Shown here piece after piece: positions 8,612-18,428 of a DNA stretch of 64,000 bases; position 1 is the first letter of the stretch; each line of letters starts with the position of its first letter. Origin of the DNA: Coleofasciculaceae cyanobacterium (lineage in GTDB: Bacteria; Cyanobacteriota; Cyanobacteriia; Cyanobacteriales; Xenococcaceae). The translations under genes and the position numbers were made by a program. The stretch spans positions 1 to 64,000 of the forward strand of contig DATNPK010000064.1 of the NCBI GenBank assembly GCA_036703275.1, in the 5' to 3' direction. The notes beneath the pieces are model-generated. The model made no database searches. It saw only the letters and a list, made by a program, of their open reading frames with translations, and was not told the DNA's origin.

Positions 8612-10165
8612 TTAATCATCTTCAAGTCGGAGTAATTGTTCATCAATTTTTTTTAGCCTGACACGCGCAATTTCTTCTGAGAGAATTTGCTGCCGCATTG
8701 CCCCATTGAGTGCAGCTTTCTCCGCTAGTAGCAATCGACGGCGAACGGCATCAAGTTTACCACTGTTGCCACTTTTGTTATCCAACTCATCAGGACGACG
8801 ATTATAAAGCTCCCGCAGTGTCTTTTCTGCACTGGCAATTCGTACCTGATAAGCTGAACGCATCTCTTCATACACAGCTTTTGGTAACACTCCTGATTTC
8901 AACAAACTATCTAATTCATCTTGTGCTGCCTTACTTGTGATCAACTGGGCTTGCAATTCTTCAACTTGCTGCTGAGTCGCTGAAAACTTAGATAATTTTA
9001 AGCGTTTTACTAGCCAAGGCAAACTTAATCCCTGACCGACTAATGACACTAGCACACTGCCGAAGACTAAAGCGATGAGAACTTCTCGCCCTGGCAGGGT
9101 AGTGGGTAAGCTCAAAGCCAGTGCCATTGAAAGTGAACCTTTAATGTTGCCTAAAAAAAGTAAATGTTGCCAACGCAACGGAATTGGACGGTCAAACCAA
9201 CGCACTATAGCGAGCAGAGGATAGACTGTAAGAACTCGTCCGACTTGATACGCCAAAACTGCAAGTAGAATTGCAGGTAAAGTCCTCCAGAGAATTACCA
9301 AATTTATTTCTACACCAATCAGCAAAAAAATAAAGGTGTTGACAGTAAAACTGGCATATTCCCAAAAACTCAACAAAGTGATGCGACTAGAAGCGGAAGT
9401 ATTGCGAGAAAACCCTAAATTCCCAAAAATTAATCCAGCTACAACTACAGCCACAGCACCGGATACACCAATAAATTGCCCAACTTGAAAAGTTCCCAAG
9501 GCAACTGCCACTGTCAATAAAAGACTGCTAAGAGGATCGTCTAAACGGGCAAATATAGGTATGCTCAAGTAGCCCAGAACTAACCCGACGAGGCAGCCTC
9601 CTAGAGCGATAAATAGTAGTTGTTGAATTCCCTCTAGTAACGTGAGCGAACCCGTCGAATATACTTGCAAAATCAGATTGAACGAAACTAGAGCAGCAGC
9701 ATCATTAAATAGGGTTTCTCCTTCAACAATGGTGGAAAGTCGAGAGGGTACTGGTATCTCCTTAAAGACAGCAATCATTGAAACTGTATCAGTGTTTGCC
9801 AGAATTACTCCTACAAAAAGAGCGGGTATCCAAGTCAGTCCCAGTCCAAATTTCAACACAACGGCAATAATAGCACTGGAAAGCACAGCTCCAGGCACTG
9901 CCAACAGAGCAATTGGTTTAAACGTGCTGCGTAGGCGGCTGACATCTGTATTAATGCCAGCTTCAAAAATGAGAATTGGCAGGAAAAGATTTAAAACAAG
10001 GGACGGGTCTAAACCAATGCGACGTGACAATAACTCAGTAAACGGCAAACCTGCCAACACTAAACCAGTGACATAAGGAAATCGTAACCGACGGGATAGT
10101 AGGGCTACACCAGTGGCAACGAGCAGGAGAATAATTGAAATCTTGACTAATTCGGTAACATTCAC
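8612..10165 (-). CDS. Na+/H+ antiporter, CPA1/NhaP type
   Basis: This 517-residue protein has about 12 membrane segments in residues 1-390 and a hydrophilic, helix-rich cytoplasmic tail (400-517). Family motifs are LFLPILIFEAGINTD (segment 2-3), ANTDTVSMIAVFKEI and GETLFNDAAALVSFN with the Asn-Asp ion-binding pair, and GNIKGSLSMALALSLP. It exchanges cytoplasmic Na+ (or K+) for protons. It faces the TrkA-DUF3124 pair tail to tail. The C-terminal tail is probably regulatory, by analogy with other cyanobacterial NhaP/NhaS proteins. Confidence 0.93.
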   Translation of the reverse strand: MNVTELVKISIILLLVATGVALLSRRLRFPYVTGLVLAGLPFTELLSRRIGLDPSLVLNLFLPILIFEAGINTDVSRLRSTFKPIALLAVPGAVLSSAIIAVVLKFGLGLTWIPALFVGVILANTDTVSMIAVFKEIPVPSRLSTIVEGETLFNDAAALVSFNLILQVYSTGSLTLLEGIQQLLFIALGGCLVGLVLGYLSIPIFARLDDPLSSLLLTVAVALGTFQVGQFIGVSGAVAVVVAGLIFGNLGFSRNTSASSRITLLSFWEYASFTVNTFIFLLIGVEINLVILWRTLPAILLAVLAYQVGRVLTVYPLLAIVRWFDRPIPLRWQHLLFLGNIKGSLSMALALSLPTTLPGREVLIALVFGSVLVSLVGQGLSLPWLVKRLKLSKFSATQQQVEELQAQLITSKAAQDELDSLLKSGVLPKAVYEEMRSAYQVRIASAEKTLRELYNRRPDELDNKSGNSGKLDAVRRRLLLAEKAALNGAMRQQILSEEIARVRLKKIDEQLLRLEDD

Positions 10166-10722
10166 TTAGATACTGAGAATTTATTTGAATTCTATTAATA
10201 AACGTTGCCAAAAAGGTAATACAAAAGTTAAATTTCTGTAATATTTCTGTTGGTATAGAAGTAGCAAAGTCGACACTAGCCGCAATCATCTTCAGAAAGC
10301 GCGATCGCTTTAACTCAACTCAAGTAGTATCGTCAAATAGAAGCATTTATATGAACTAAATTAGTTCATCAAGTAAAAGTTAAACCTAGTCCAACTAAAA
10401 GCTAACATCGCCAAAATGTAACTCAGTTTAAAAAAAAAATAGAATTAATGTAATGGCTGAAAAGTAAAACCAGAGCCTGCAATATATTCTCACCATGCAA
10501 ACCCTGGATCTGTTCGAGAAGTATCTTTTATCATATTAATTACTGTCCTTGGTCAAAGGCATCCGTCATTTGACTTAATTAACCAAAAGAAGTCAGCAAG
10601 ATGACTTAGGTTGATAATTTAAAACCATTGTGGCGATAGACGTTAGCTATTAAATTACAAAAAGCTCGCTCAATACCTCAAAATTATTAAGTAAGTAAAA
10701 AATAAAATCCAAAAATTATTTT
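10166..10722. other. Intergenic region upstream of ffh
   Basis: No gene can be supported in these 557 bases. ATGAACTAAATTAGTTCAT at 10351-10369 is an inverted repeat with 9-base arms that could be an operator or a short hairpin. One HIP1 site lies at about 10300. The A+T-rich stretch before 10723 is the likely ffh promoter area, without a clear consensus. Confidence 0.35.
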
Positions 10723-12183
10723 ATGTTTGATGCTCTAGCAGATCGCTTGGATGATGCTTGGAAAAAGCTCCGCGGTCAGAATAAAATATCCAAAGCCAAT
10801 ATTCAAGATACCCTCAAGGAAGTCCGTCGCGCCCTATTATCTGCCGATGTAAATCTTCAGGTAGTCAAAGCTTTCATTGCTGATGTCGAATCAAAAGCTT
10901 TGGGAGAAGGAGTCATTTCTGGGGTTAATCCAGGTCAGCAGTTTATTAAAATTGTTTACGACGAGCTGGTCAAGGTTATGGGAGAAAGTAATGTTCCTCT
11001 GGCGCAAGCAGAGCAACCTCCTACGGTGATTTTGATGGCTGGTTTACAGGGTACTGGTAAAACTACCGCCACGGCAAAATTAGCTCTGTATTTACGTAAG
11101 CAAGAGCGTTCTTGTTTGATGGTGGGAACAGATGTGTATCGTCCGGCGGCGATCGATCAGCTGCTTACTTTAGGTAATCAAATCGATGTTCCAGTGTTTG
11201 AAATGGGAACTGATGCCGATCCTGTAGAAATTGCTAAGCAGGGTATAGAAAAAGCCAAAGAGCTTGGGGTGGATACTGTAATTGTCGATACCGCAGGACG
11301 ACTCCAGATAGACAATGACATGATGGGGGAACTATCCCGCATCAAAGATACAATTAAGCCTGATGATACGCTTTTAGTAGTAGATGCGATGACAGGACAG
11401 GAAGCAGCTAGCCTGACCTACACTTTTCATGAGCAAATTGGTATTACAGGAGCGATCTTAACTAAGTTAGACGGTGATAGTCGTGGCGGTGCTGCCCTAT
11501 CCGTTAGACAGGTTTCTGGACAACCAATTAAATTTGTCGGGGTTGGAGAAAAAGTTGAAGCCTTAGAACCCTTTTATCCAGACCGTTTGGCATCCCGTAT
11601 TTTAAATATGGGAGATATTTTAACCCTGGTAGAAAAAGCTCAAGAAGAAATCGATTTAGCTGATGTCGAAAAGATGCAGTCGAAAATCATGGAGGCAAAG
11701 TTTGATTTTAATGACTTCATCAAACAAATGCGCTTGCTCAAAAACATGGGTTCTTTAGGGGGAGTTCTTAAGTTAATCCCTGGAATGGGCAAAATTAGCG
11801 GTGCAGACTTGGCTAAAGGTGAAACCCAGCTAAAGCGTACCGAATCGATGATTAATTCGATGACCAAAGCGGAGAAAGCCGAGCCTGACTTATTAGCCCA
11901 GTCTCCTAGTCGTCGTCGTCGAGTAGCCAGAGGCTCTGGGTTTGAGGAGAAAGACGTATCTAAACTAGTCAAAGACTTTACTAAAATGCGTTCGATGATG
12001 CAAAATATGGGTCGTGGGATGCCTGGAATGGGGATGCCTGGAATGGGAATGCCTGGAATGGGAATGCCTGGAATGGGTGGTGCGGGAATGCCGGGAATGG
12101 GAATGCCTGGAATGGATGATTATCCAGACCAGAGTAGAAGGAAAAAGAAAAAGAAGAAGAAAAAAGGCTTCGGCACATTATAG
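10723..12183 (+). CDS. ffh: Signal recognition particle protein Ffh (SRP54)
   Basis: Ffh is the GTPase of the signal recognition particle; with 4.5S RNA and FtsY it targets nascent membrane proteins. The 486 residues comprise the N domain (1-90), the G domain with AGLQGTGKTTATAKLA (about 105-120), DTAGR and TKLDGDSRGG, and the methionine-rich M domain (330-440). The tail is unusual but typical in style for cyanobacteria: a GMPGM-repeat segment (about 432-465), then a run of eight lysines before GFGTL. rpsP follows after 79 bp. Confidence 0.97.
   Translation: MFDALADRLDDAWKKLRGQNKISKANIQDTLKEVRRALLSADVNLQVVKAFIADVESKALGEGVISGVNPGQQFIKIVYDELVKVMGESNVPLAQAEQPPTVILMAGLQGTGKTTATAKLALYLRKQERSCLMVGTDVYRPAAIDQLLTLGNQIDVPVFEMGTDADPVEIAKQGIEKAKELGVDTVIVDTAGRLQIDNDMMGELSRIKDTIKPDDTLLVVDAMTGQEAASLTYTFHEQIGITGAILTKLDGDSRGGAALSVRQVSGQPIKFVGVGEKVEALEPFYPDRLASRILNMGDILTLVEKAQEEIDLADVEKMQSKIMEAKFDFNDFIKQMRLLKNMGSLGGVLKLIPGMGKISGADLAKGETQLKRTESMINSMTKAEKAEPDLLAQSPSRRRRVARGSGFEEKDVSKLVKDFTKMRSMMQNMGRGMPGMGMPGMGMPGMGMPGMGGAGMPGMGMPGMDDYPDQSRRKKKKKKKKGFGTL
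12018..12114 (+). repeat. In-gene tandem repeat coding GMPGM units in Ffh
   Basis: Near-identical units of about 15 bases (ATGCCTGGAATGGGA and variants) are repeated in tandem, coding Gly-Met-Pro-Gly-Met in the Ffh M-domain tail. Two unit groups are separated by a GGA insertion. Such methionine-rich tails vary in length between relatives, consistent with slippage. Confidence 0.8.
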
Positions 12184-12262
12184 ACTAGGAAATTGCCCAA
12201 CTTAAGGCTAGGGAAAAATAGATAGATAGATTACAATCGTAAAGGACAAATTTGAATAACTA

Positions 12263-12514
12263 ATGATTAAATTACGTTTGAAACGCTTCGGCAAAAAAAG
12301 AGAAGTTAGCTACCGCATCGTAGCTATTGAAAGTAAGACTCGTAGAGACGGTCGCCCGATTGAAGAACTAGGTTTTTATAATCCCAGAACAGATGAGACT
12401 AGATTAAATGTTCCTGCTATTGTCAAAAGATTACAACAGGGAGCGCAACCCAGCGAAACTGTAAGAAGTATTCTTAACAAAGCTCAAGTTTTTGAACAAG
12501 TAAATGCCAAATAA
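12263..12514 (+). CDS. rpsP: 30S ribosomal protein S16
   Basis: The 83-residue bS16 begins [20 protein letters not shown] and contains [18 protein letters not shown], both diagnostic. It lies in the conserved order ffh-rpsP-KH protein. The last 11 bases overlap the start of the KH gene, so translation of the two is probably coupled. Confidence 0.97.
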   Translation: MIKLRLKRFGKKREVSYRIVAIESKTRRDGRPIEELGFYNPRTDETRLNVPAIVKRLQQGAQPSETVRSILNKAQVFEQVNAK

Positions 12515-12896
12515 GACCGAATTATCTGGCGGTCAGATAGCGGGTAGTCCCGATTATGAGAAATTAGCTCGCTTTGTGATCGAACCTTTTCTCGAAAATC
12601 CTCAAACTTTATGCGTCAATTCTGAAATAAATCAGAGTAACGGCAAAATCTGGCTGAGAATTGCTTTTGAGCGAGACGATCGCGGTAAAGTCTTTGGGCG
12701 TGGCGGTCGCAATATTCAAGCCATCAGAACTACGATCAAAACCGCAGCGGTGACTCACGATGAGTCGGTCTTTATAGATATCTACAGTGATGAACCGCCC
12801 CAATCTGATGATTCTGGTCATCACGGTAGCGCACCTGGTAACTCCCGCAGAAGAAAAAGCCCTGGAAAGCCTGCACCCAAGATTGCAAAAAAGTAA
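12504..12896 (+). CDS. KH-domain RNA-binding protein (KhpA/YlqC-like)
   Basis: This 130-residue protein carries a single KH domain: [26 protein letters not shown] with the GxxG-type loop GRGG, followed by [11 protein letters not shown]. The C-terminal 35 residues are basic and low in complexity ([17 protein letters not shown]), longer than in Gram-positive KhpA. Its ATG lies inside the end of rpsP (11-bp overlap), a linkage seen in many bacteria. It is expected to bind RNA in ribosome assembly or small-RNA control. Confidence 0.88.
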   Translation: MPNKTELSGGQIAGSPDYEKLARFVIEPFLENPQTLCVNSEINQSNGKIWLRIAFERDDRGKVFGRGGRNIQAIRTTIKTAAVTHDESVFIDIYSDEPPQSDDSGHHGSAPGNSRRRKSPGKPAPKIAKK

Positions 12897-12953
12897 AATT
12901 CTTGGTGTCATAAAACTAGACTTTGTTTGGGACAGTTATTGGTTAGCAGTTAG

Positions 12954-14012
12954 TTATTCCTCAACAACTGTTGACTGAAGAAGTCGTTGATGACTAATTT
13001 GGATTGCTAATTTAATGGCGGCTTTCATGCTACTGGCGTTAGCAATTCCTTGACCTGCAATGTCAAAAGCGGTGCCGTGGTCGGGAGATGTACGAATGAA
13101 GGGCAGTCCGATAGTAGTATTGATTGCCTGGTCAAATGCCATTAGCTTAACGGGGATTAATCCCTGGTCGTGGTAGAGAGCTAGGTAGGCATCGGCAATA
13201 TTGGGTTTGACCTCATAGTTGCCGTACCAAGCCTGTCCTGGTTTTACCCACATAGTATCGGGTGGAATTAGCCCAACTAATTTTGCTTGAGGATAAGTAG
13301 CTTGGGCTTGTTTTAACCAGCCAAAGAGCCAATCTTGTTCTTCTGTGCCTAACTGTCCCGCTTCCCCACTATGGGGATTTAAACCCGCGATCGCAATTTT
13401 AGGCTGTTCGATCCCAAAATCTTGTTTTAGGCATTCAATCAATAAATCTAGCTTTAAGGTCATTAGCTCTGGAGTCAAGGCTTGAGACACATCTGCTAAA
13501 GGAATATGGGTTGTTGCCAACAGGCTGCGTAACATCCACCCTGTATAAGGAGACTGCCCAATAAACATCATGCCAAACTTAGCTACTCCTGCTCTTTGTG
13601 CCAAAACTTCCGTCTGACCAGGATATTCGTGTCCTGCTGCTTTCCAAAGTGATTTAGCGATCGGTGCGGTGACAATACCCTGAAATTTGTTCTCGAGGGT
13701 TAAAGCGATCGCTTTGTCTAAACAAGCAAAACTAAACTTCCCGCTGACGACATCTCCTTGTCCCAAAGTTATAGTCCCATCTATCGGGACATCTAAAATT
13801 GATAATGTCTGAGGATTAACTAAATCTTGTTGGGTTAACTCAGTTTGCTGTAGTAAATGTTCATAAGTAAACTGCAATAGTTGTCGATTGCCAATCACCA
13901 TTATTTGAGATTTGGCAGCCAAAGAATCATCTGCTAAGGCTTTGAGAATAATTTCAGGGCCAATCCCCGCTGGATCGCCCATGCTGATAGCTAAAGAAGG
14001 AATTGTAGACAT
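12954..14012 (-). CDS. pdxA: 4-hydroxythreonine-4-phosphate dehydrogenase PdxA
   Basis: PdxA oxidises 4-phosphohydroxy-L-threonine in the deoxyxylulose-5-phosphate-dependent route to pyridoxal phosphate. The 352 residues begin with [17 protein letters not shown] and contain [27 protein letters not shown] and [16 protein letters not shown], which hold the metal-binding histidines. Length and motifs are normal. It converges with the KH-domain gene. Confidence 0.96.
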   Translation of the reverse strand: MSTIPSLAISMGDPAGIGPEIILKALADDSLAAKSQIMVIGNRQLLQFTYEHLLQQTELTQQDLVNPQTLSILDVPIDGTITLGQGDVVSGKFSFACLDKAIALTLENKFQGIVTAPIAKSLWKAAGHEYPGQTEVLAQRAGVAKFGMMFIGQSPYTGWMLRSLLATTHIPLADVSQALTPELMTLKLDLLIECLKQDFGIEQPKIAIAGLNPHSGEAGQLGTEEQDWLFGWLKQAQATYPQAKLVGLIPPDTMWVKPGQAWYGNYEVKPNIADAYLALYHDQGLIPVKLMAFDQAINTTIGLPFIRTSPDHGTAFDIAGQGIANASSMKAAIKLAIQISHQRLLQSTVVEE

Positions 14013-14217
14013 TTGAGATTCGCGATAATTAACTATAGATAATCTGACCTGATGATTTAAAATACCTATTATTGATTATGGTTGAGAATTAAAAATATAA
14101 AAAGCTAAAAGTGAGACAGTTGCGTCGCAAACTGTCGAACCCGAAGGGCTAAGAGCTTCAATCAAAATTCAAATCATCCTCTTAATAAATATCTAGGAAA
14201 AAACAGGAGAAATAGAC

Positions 14218-14331
14218 ATGAGCGCAGAGAGTATGTTGTTCAACGGAGCAATTTTATGTATTGTTTTGATTTTAGGCGGACTCAGCTTGGGCTTCCTCCT
14301 GCTGAAAATTCAAGGTGGAGAAGCAGAATAA
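14218..14331 (+). CDS. petM: Cytochrome b6f complex subunit PetM
   Basis: The 37-residue single-span protein [20 protein letters not shown] matches PetM (subunit VII) of the b6f complex almost residue for residue at both ends. It has one transmembrane helix (residues about 8-29) in the thylakoid membrane. AGGAGA at 14205-14210 is a well-placed ribosome binding site. A strong hairpin terminator follows 26 bp after the stop, so it is likely a single-gene transcript. Confidence 0.95.
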   Translation: MSAESMLFNGAILCIVLILGGLSLGFLLLKIQGGEAE

Positions 14332-14357
14332 GCTTTGATTGATTATTCTAAAAACTA

Positions 14358-14396
14358 AAAAGCGATCGCTCTTTGTATCGGGCGATCGCTTTTCTT
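14358..14396 (+). terminator. petM intrinsic terminator built from two HIP1 octamers
   Basis: AAAAGCGATCGC (14358-14369) pairs perfectly with GCGATCGCTTTT (14382-14393), giving a 12-bp stem with a 12-base loop, followed by a T-rich run. Each arm contains a complete HIP1 octamer. Confidence 0.8.
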
Positions 14397-14410
14397 TTGA
14401 GCATATATAT

Positions 14411-14506
14411 TTAAGAAAAAGAGCCAATACCTAGATTACAACCACCAACTATCATACCCTGGCGATCGCGAATACTAAAGCCAAACTCTTTTCCTTCATC
14501 CCAACG
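14411..14506 (-). pseudogene. Remnant of a GNAT (RimJ/RimL-type) acetyltransferase gene
   Basis: The minus strand reads RWDEGKEFGFSIRDRQG then MIVGGCNLGIGSFS and stop. This resembles the beta2-beta3 region of RimJ/RimL-type N-acetyltransferases (eyxFaIrdxxG, liGgcgL). Only about 32 codons survive between stops at 14507 and 14411, without start or acetyl-CoA site. It lies directly after the petM terminator. Confidence 0.4.
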
Positions 14507-14621
14507 CTACAAATAATTTATTTGCTATCCAACTACTTCTAAGTTTTGGACAAGCATATAGTAATGAGCGTTCTTGGTAATAATATATTGCACTATTATT
14601 AGTCTTGACGCGACAGTAGGT

Positions 14622-14705
14622 TTCTTGCATAAATATACTTTTTCGATGATAGTTTTTAATTCCTGACTCCTGACTTCATACCTAACCAAGATTTATGATT
14701 CGTGC
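14622..14705 (-). repeat. Dispersed 90-bp repeat, copy 1
   Basis: The reverse complement of this segment is nearly identical to 28681-28772: both share GCACGAATCATAAATCTTGG, a run of GTCAGGA heptamers, then AATTAAAAACTATCATCG and TTTATGCAAGA. This copy has two heptamers, the other three or four. It lies in noncoding DNA beyond the 3' end of ctaB. Confidence 0.85.
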
Positions 14706-14725
14706 ATGAAGTCTAGTGTTAGTTG

Positions 14726-15670
14726 CTATCCACCGCAGGTAAATACCATACCCAATAGCTGATGAGTAACGGGTAGAGTATCAACAATCATGGTCACACA
14801 TAGCAGCATCATGTAGAAGATAGAATACTTAAACATTCCACGGGCCAGTTGATTGCTGGTAGGATCTTGCTTTAATTTCCAGGCTTTGTAGAGAAACTTG
14901 TAGCCGAGGTAAACAGCGATCGCGCCATACACGATACTTAAATTACCTAGAGGATACATTAGTAATAGGCTACAGGGAACTACCAGCCAGCTATAAATCC
15001 AAATTTGTTTAACGGTTTCTTCTTCTCCTTTGACGACAGGTAACATTGGTACGCCTACTTCGGCATAGTCTTCTTTAATCATCAGTGCCAAAGCCCAAAA
15101 ATGAGGAGGAGTCCAGAAAAAGATAATCGCAAACAGCAACCAGGGAACTAAGCCCAAATTACCTGTTACCGCAGCCCAACCAACCAAAGGCGGTATTGAG
15201 CCTGCTGCACCACCAATAACGATATTTTGGGTAGTGTGTCGCTTCAGCCAATGAGTATAGATCAGCATATAGAAAACAATGCCAGACATGGCTAGTAACG
15301 CTGCTAGAAGATTAGCGAAGACGGTTAATAAGGAAAAAGATAATATCCCTAAAACAGTAGCAAAAATCAAAGCATGAATTGGCTGCACTTTACCAGAAGG
15401 AATTGGGCGTTTGCGCGTCCGCGTCATCGTGTAGTCGATATCTTGATCGTAGATACAGTTAAGCACCTGTGCTGAGGCTGCTGCTAATGTTCCTCCTAAT
15501 AAAGTAATTACCAGCAAGAAGGGGTCTACTCGGCCATCCGAAGCAATCCACATTGACGCTGCTGTGGTAATCAGCAATAAGGGAATAATCCGTGGTTTGG
15601 TTAATTGATAATAGCTTTTGATTACCTCACTAAAGTTTTGATTACTACTGGCTATACTTGTCCCTGTCAT
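14726..15670 (-). CDS. ctaB: Protoheme IX farnesyltransferase (heme O synthase)
   Basis: CtaB attaches a farnesyl group to heme B to make heme O for the cytochrome oxidase. The 314 residues have about nine membrane spans, a first aspartate-rich prenyl-diphosphate site [19 protein letters not shown] (residues about 76-95) and the second conserved region [19 protein letters not shown]. It is followed on the minus strand by ctaA upstream, 69 bp away, so transcription should run ctaA-ctaB. Normal length. Confidence 0.96.
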   Translation of the reverse strand: MTGTSIASSNQNFSEVIKSYYQLTKPRIIPLLLITTAASMWIASDGRVDPFLLVITLLGGTLAAASAQVLNCIYDQDIDYTMTRTRKRPIPSGKVQPIHALIFATVLGILSFSLLTVFANLLAALLAMSGIVFYMLIYTHWLKRHTTQNIVIGGAAGSIPPLVGWAAVTGNLGLVPWLLFAIIFFWTPPHFWALALMIKEDYAEVGVPMLPVVKGEEETVKQIWIYSWLVVPCSLLLMYPLGNLSIVYGAIAVYLGYKFLYKAWKLKQDPTSNQLARGMFKYSIFYMMLLCVTMIVDTLPVTHQLLGMVFTCGG

Positions 15671-15739
15671 GATGATTATTCCTAAAATTGGTCTTGATGA
15701 TTGGTGATATTGGAGTTGGGCAAAATAATTACTAAATTA

Positions 15740-16663
15740 CTAAGCCAATAATTTGTTGTCATTGTTATCTCGTATTGCTAATACTGTGAAGGCAATTAAT
15801 ACTCCCAGTAAAATTGCTCCCACTGCTTGATGGGTAACGGTTAGGGGTTCAACCTGAAGATGCAGTTTAAAAGTAGCGATACCGAGTAAAATTTGCAAGC
15901 TGACTAATCCTGCTGCTGCATTGGCTAAAGTTCGCAGATTTTTATTTAACCCTGGAGTTTTCCAGGCGAACCAAACAACCGCTATTGTGGCTAAAGTAGG
16001 TGGCACTACTCCCAAAATATGAGCATTCATTACGTTACATAGCTGTGAGCCACCAAAACATTGGTGTAATGCCCAGCGTGAGCCTACTAATCCTCCTAGG
16101 ATGCTTTGTAGGTAAACTAAGATAGCTGCACTCAACCCTATCCAACGTAGTTTTCCTGCTGCTTTTGTTCCTTGATATGGTGTTAGAGCCGTACCGATGA
16201 TGATTAAAGTACTAAAGAATAGCAAAGCTGTCCCTAAATGTGCGGTAACAATATCAAAGCGTAACAGCTGAGTTACGGTAAGTCCGCCCAAGATTCCTTG
16301 AAAGACAATGAGGAATAAGGCGAAAGTAGCAGCCCAAGGTAACCAGTGGGGTAATTGCTTACGAAACCACCAAGATAATCCTGATAGAGCGATCGCGCTT
16401 ACTCCAATTAAAGCTGCATCTAGACGGTGAAACCATTCCAGAAATACCTGTAGATTCATTTGTCTGGTAGGTACAAGCTGACCGTAGCATAAAGGCCAAT
16501 CAGGACAGGCTAAACCCGCATTCATGACTCTAGTAGCACTCCCTACCGCCATCAACAGCAAAGTAGCGATCGCTATTTTCCAGACTAAACGTCTAATCCA
16601 AACTTGAGGTTGGGATACTTGCTCAGCATTGGTAATAGACGGTTGAAAAAATGATTCGGTCAT
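15740..16663 (-). CDS. ctaA: Heme A synthase (CtaA/COX15)
   Basis: CtaA oxidises heme O to heme A. The 307-residue form starts MTESFFQPS at 16663; a 24-residue upstream extension (MRLYRR...) is basic and unlike the family, so it is not used. Eight membrane spans are visible, with heme-ligand histidines in LEWFHRLDA, IVTAHLGTAL, NAHILG and VTHQAVGA. GLACPDWPLCYGQ is the conserved external loop with the cysteine pair. It is divergent from ctaC across about 690 bp and cotranscribed with ctaB. Confidence 0.95.
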   Translation of the reverse strand: MTESFFQPSITNAEQVSQPQVWIRRLVWKIAIATLLLMAVGSATRVMNAGLACPDWPLCYGQLVPTRQMNLQVFLEWFHRLDAALIGVSAIALSGLSWWFRKQLPHWLPWAATFALFLIVFQGILGGLTVTQLLRFDIVTAHLGTALLFFSTLIIIGTALTPYQGTKAAGKLRWIGLSAAILVYLQSILGGLVGSRWALHQCFGGSQLCNVMNAHILGVVPPTLATIAVVWFAWKTPGLNKNLRTLANAAAGLVSLQILLGIATFKLHLQVEPLTVTHQAVGAILLGVLIAFTVLAIRDNNDNKLLA

Positions 16664-17356
16664 AGCAAATTTGAGGAAAATATTTGGAAATAAAACTTGA
16701 TTAAACTTGGAGAGATGCCTACGGTACAGCCTCATTTTGAGGATTTATACCGTATAGTTTGCCAAAAATACTATTCAGTTTGAGCGCAAAGCAGAATGCA
16801 CCTGGGTCTTACTTTCAGTCCATTTAGTAATTGCCGAGTCTTGAAGACTTGCTCCACCAAGACATCGTTGACATTGTTAAAAAATGTTAAAAAATACAGT
16901 CGCTTTAAAATCAAACTATTATATTACGCGGGTTAACTTTATTATCTTTACTCTAGCGACCTTTTTCTAATAGTTTTATCTTTTTAGATATTCTTCAGAT
17001 TGGCTGCTCAAACTAGCGAATAAAACTGAAATTTTGTGAAGAAAAAGTTAAGTTTAGCAAATACTAGCTTAATTTACGCTACCCCAATAAAGATCGGGGT
17101 TTAAAGATCCCAAACAAAAGCTGAAGAAACATTTTTATCTGGCAATAATTTTAGTTGGCTACCTGTTTATTCATGGGTAATCTGATCTACCCTAATAAGA
17201 TAGGACGTAAAAATAATTTTGTAGCTAAAATTTTAAGATTAAAATTCTTGTCAGATTTTTTGCCTGTTAGCAGCAGACTAACAAGTTGAGATCCTTTAAA
17301 CTGCTAAATAGACTAAGCAGTAAAGATTTGCGAACATACTACCCAGAATTATTATA
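16664..17356. other. Long divergent regulatory region between ctaA and ctaC
   Basis: No gene is supported in these 693 bases. They must hold the promoters of both ctaAB and ctaCDE. A short inverted repeat AGTCTTGAAGACT lies near 16840. TTAAAAAATGTTAAAAAA is an A+T-rich direct repeat near 16880. No convincing promoter consensus is visible. Confidence 0.4.
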
Positions 17357-18325
17357 GTGAACATTCCGAGCAGCATACTTACTCTGATCGCAGGAATAGC
17401 GATGACCTTGATCAGTTTATGGTACGGTCAAAACCACGGACTTCTGCCCACGGCAGCATCTAGCGATGCGGGAGACGTAGACGAGCTATTCAACTTTATG
17501 ATGACCATAGCCACCGGTCTATTTCTTTTGGTTGAAGGTGTTTTGGTTTACTCAGTCATTAAATTCCGTCGTAAAAAAGGTGATACTACTGATGGTCCTC
17601 CCTTAGAGGGCAATGTGCCTTTAGAAATTGTCTGGACTGCCATCCCCACCGTAATTGTCTTTATCTTATCCATTTATAGTTTTGAAATTTATAACCGCAT
17701 GGGCGGATTAGATCCGATGACGTCAGGAGATCCTGGTCCACAAATGGCTCATAATCATCATGGTGCAGCATTAGTAGCCTTAGACCCCAGTAAGCAAAAT
17801 ATAGCTTTAGGCTTGGGAGCTTCTCCCGGCTCAAATCAAGGTCTCAATCGCCTGGAAATCAAGGTCAACGGAATTCAATATGCCTGGGTATTTACCTATC
17901 CTGACACTGGCGTTATCTCAGGAGAAATACACGTACCTGTCAATCGCCCTGTAGCGTTAAACATGACTGCGGGAGACGTAATCCACGCCTTCTGGCTACC
18001 TGAATTTCGGATTAAGCAGGATGTAATCCCTGGTAGAGAAACTAATTTAGTTTTTACTCCTAATAAAGTCGGGCAATATCCTGTTGTTTGTGCCGAACTA
18101 TGTGGTGCGTATCATGGCGGGATGAAAACCCAGCTTTATGTCCAAAGCGAAGAAGATTATCAAAAGTGGATTCAGGAAAACACTTTCGCGATGAATGATA
18201 ACAGTAGCGAATCTGTGGCAATGAGTCCTGTAGCAAATTCCGATGATTCGGATGCAAAATTCTTAGCTCCTTATGCAAATGACATAGGGGTTGATGCTGC
18301 TGCTTTGGCACAGTTAAAACCTTAG
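17357..18325 (+). CDS. ctaC: Cytochrome c oxidase subunit II
   Basis: CtaC carries the CuA centre that accepts electrons from cytochrome c6 or plastocyanin. The 322 residues begin at a GTG (17357) and include a first membrane segment (5-25), a second (45-70, GLFLLVEGVLVYSVIKF) and a third (85-105), then a periplasmic/lumenal cupredoxin domain. The CuA ligands are in VIHAFWLPEFRIKQD and CAELCGAYHGGM. The tail after residue 270 is acidic and variable. First gene of ctaCDE. Confidence 0.96.
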   Translation: MNIPSSILTLIAGIAMTLISLWYGQNHGLLPTAASSDAGDVDELFNFMMTIATGLFLLVEGVLVYSVIKFRRKKGDTTDGPPLEGNVPLEIVWTAIPTVIVFILSIYSFEIYNRMGGLDPMTSGDPGPQMAHNHHGAALVALDPSKQNIALGLGASPGSNQGLNRLEIKVNGIQYAWVFTYPDTGVISGEIHVPVNRPVALNMTAGDVIHAFWLPEFRIKQDVIPGRETNLVFTPNKVGQYPVVCAELCGAYHGGMKTQLYVQSEEDYQKWIQENTFAMNDNSSESVAMSPVANSDDSDAKFLAPYANDIGVDAAALAQLKP

Positions 18326-18363
18326 CTTGTTTGCTAAGCTAATCCGCTAGCTGTATTTAAAAA

Positions 18364-18390
18364 GAGCTAATGGCTAATAGCTATTAGCTC
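18364..18390. repeat. Heptad-type palindrome between ctaC and ctaD
   Basis: GCTAATAGCTATTAGC (18373-18388) is a perfect 16-base palindrome nested in a longer hairpin whose outer arms are GAGCTAAT and ATTAGCTC. The same 16-mer occurs at 44823. It lies in the 103-bp ctaC-ctaD spacer and could attenuate or stabilise the transcript. Confidence 0.7.
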
Positions 18391-18428
18391 CTAAAACAGA
18401 TTAATTAGATTTTTAGATTACATACAGA

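Noticed and set aside
11981-12178. Minus-strand frame with repeated PFQAF units.
   Set aside because: It is the antisense reading of the GMPGM repeat in ffh.
16780-16850. Plus-strand frame FERKAECTWVLLSVHLVIAES upstream of ctaC.
   Set aside because: Short, with no start site and no recognised similarity; treated as noncoding leader.
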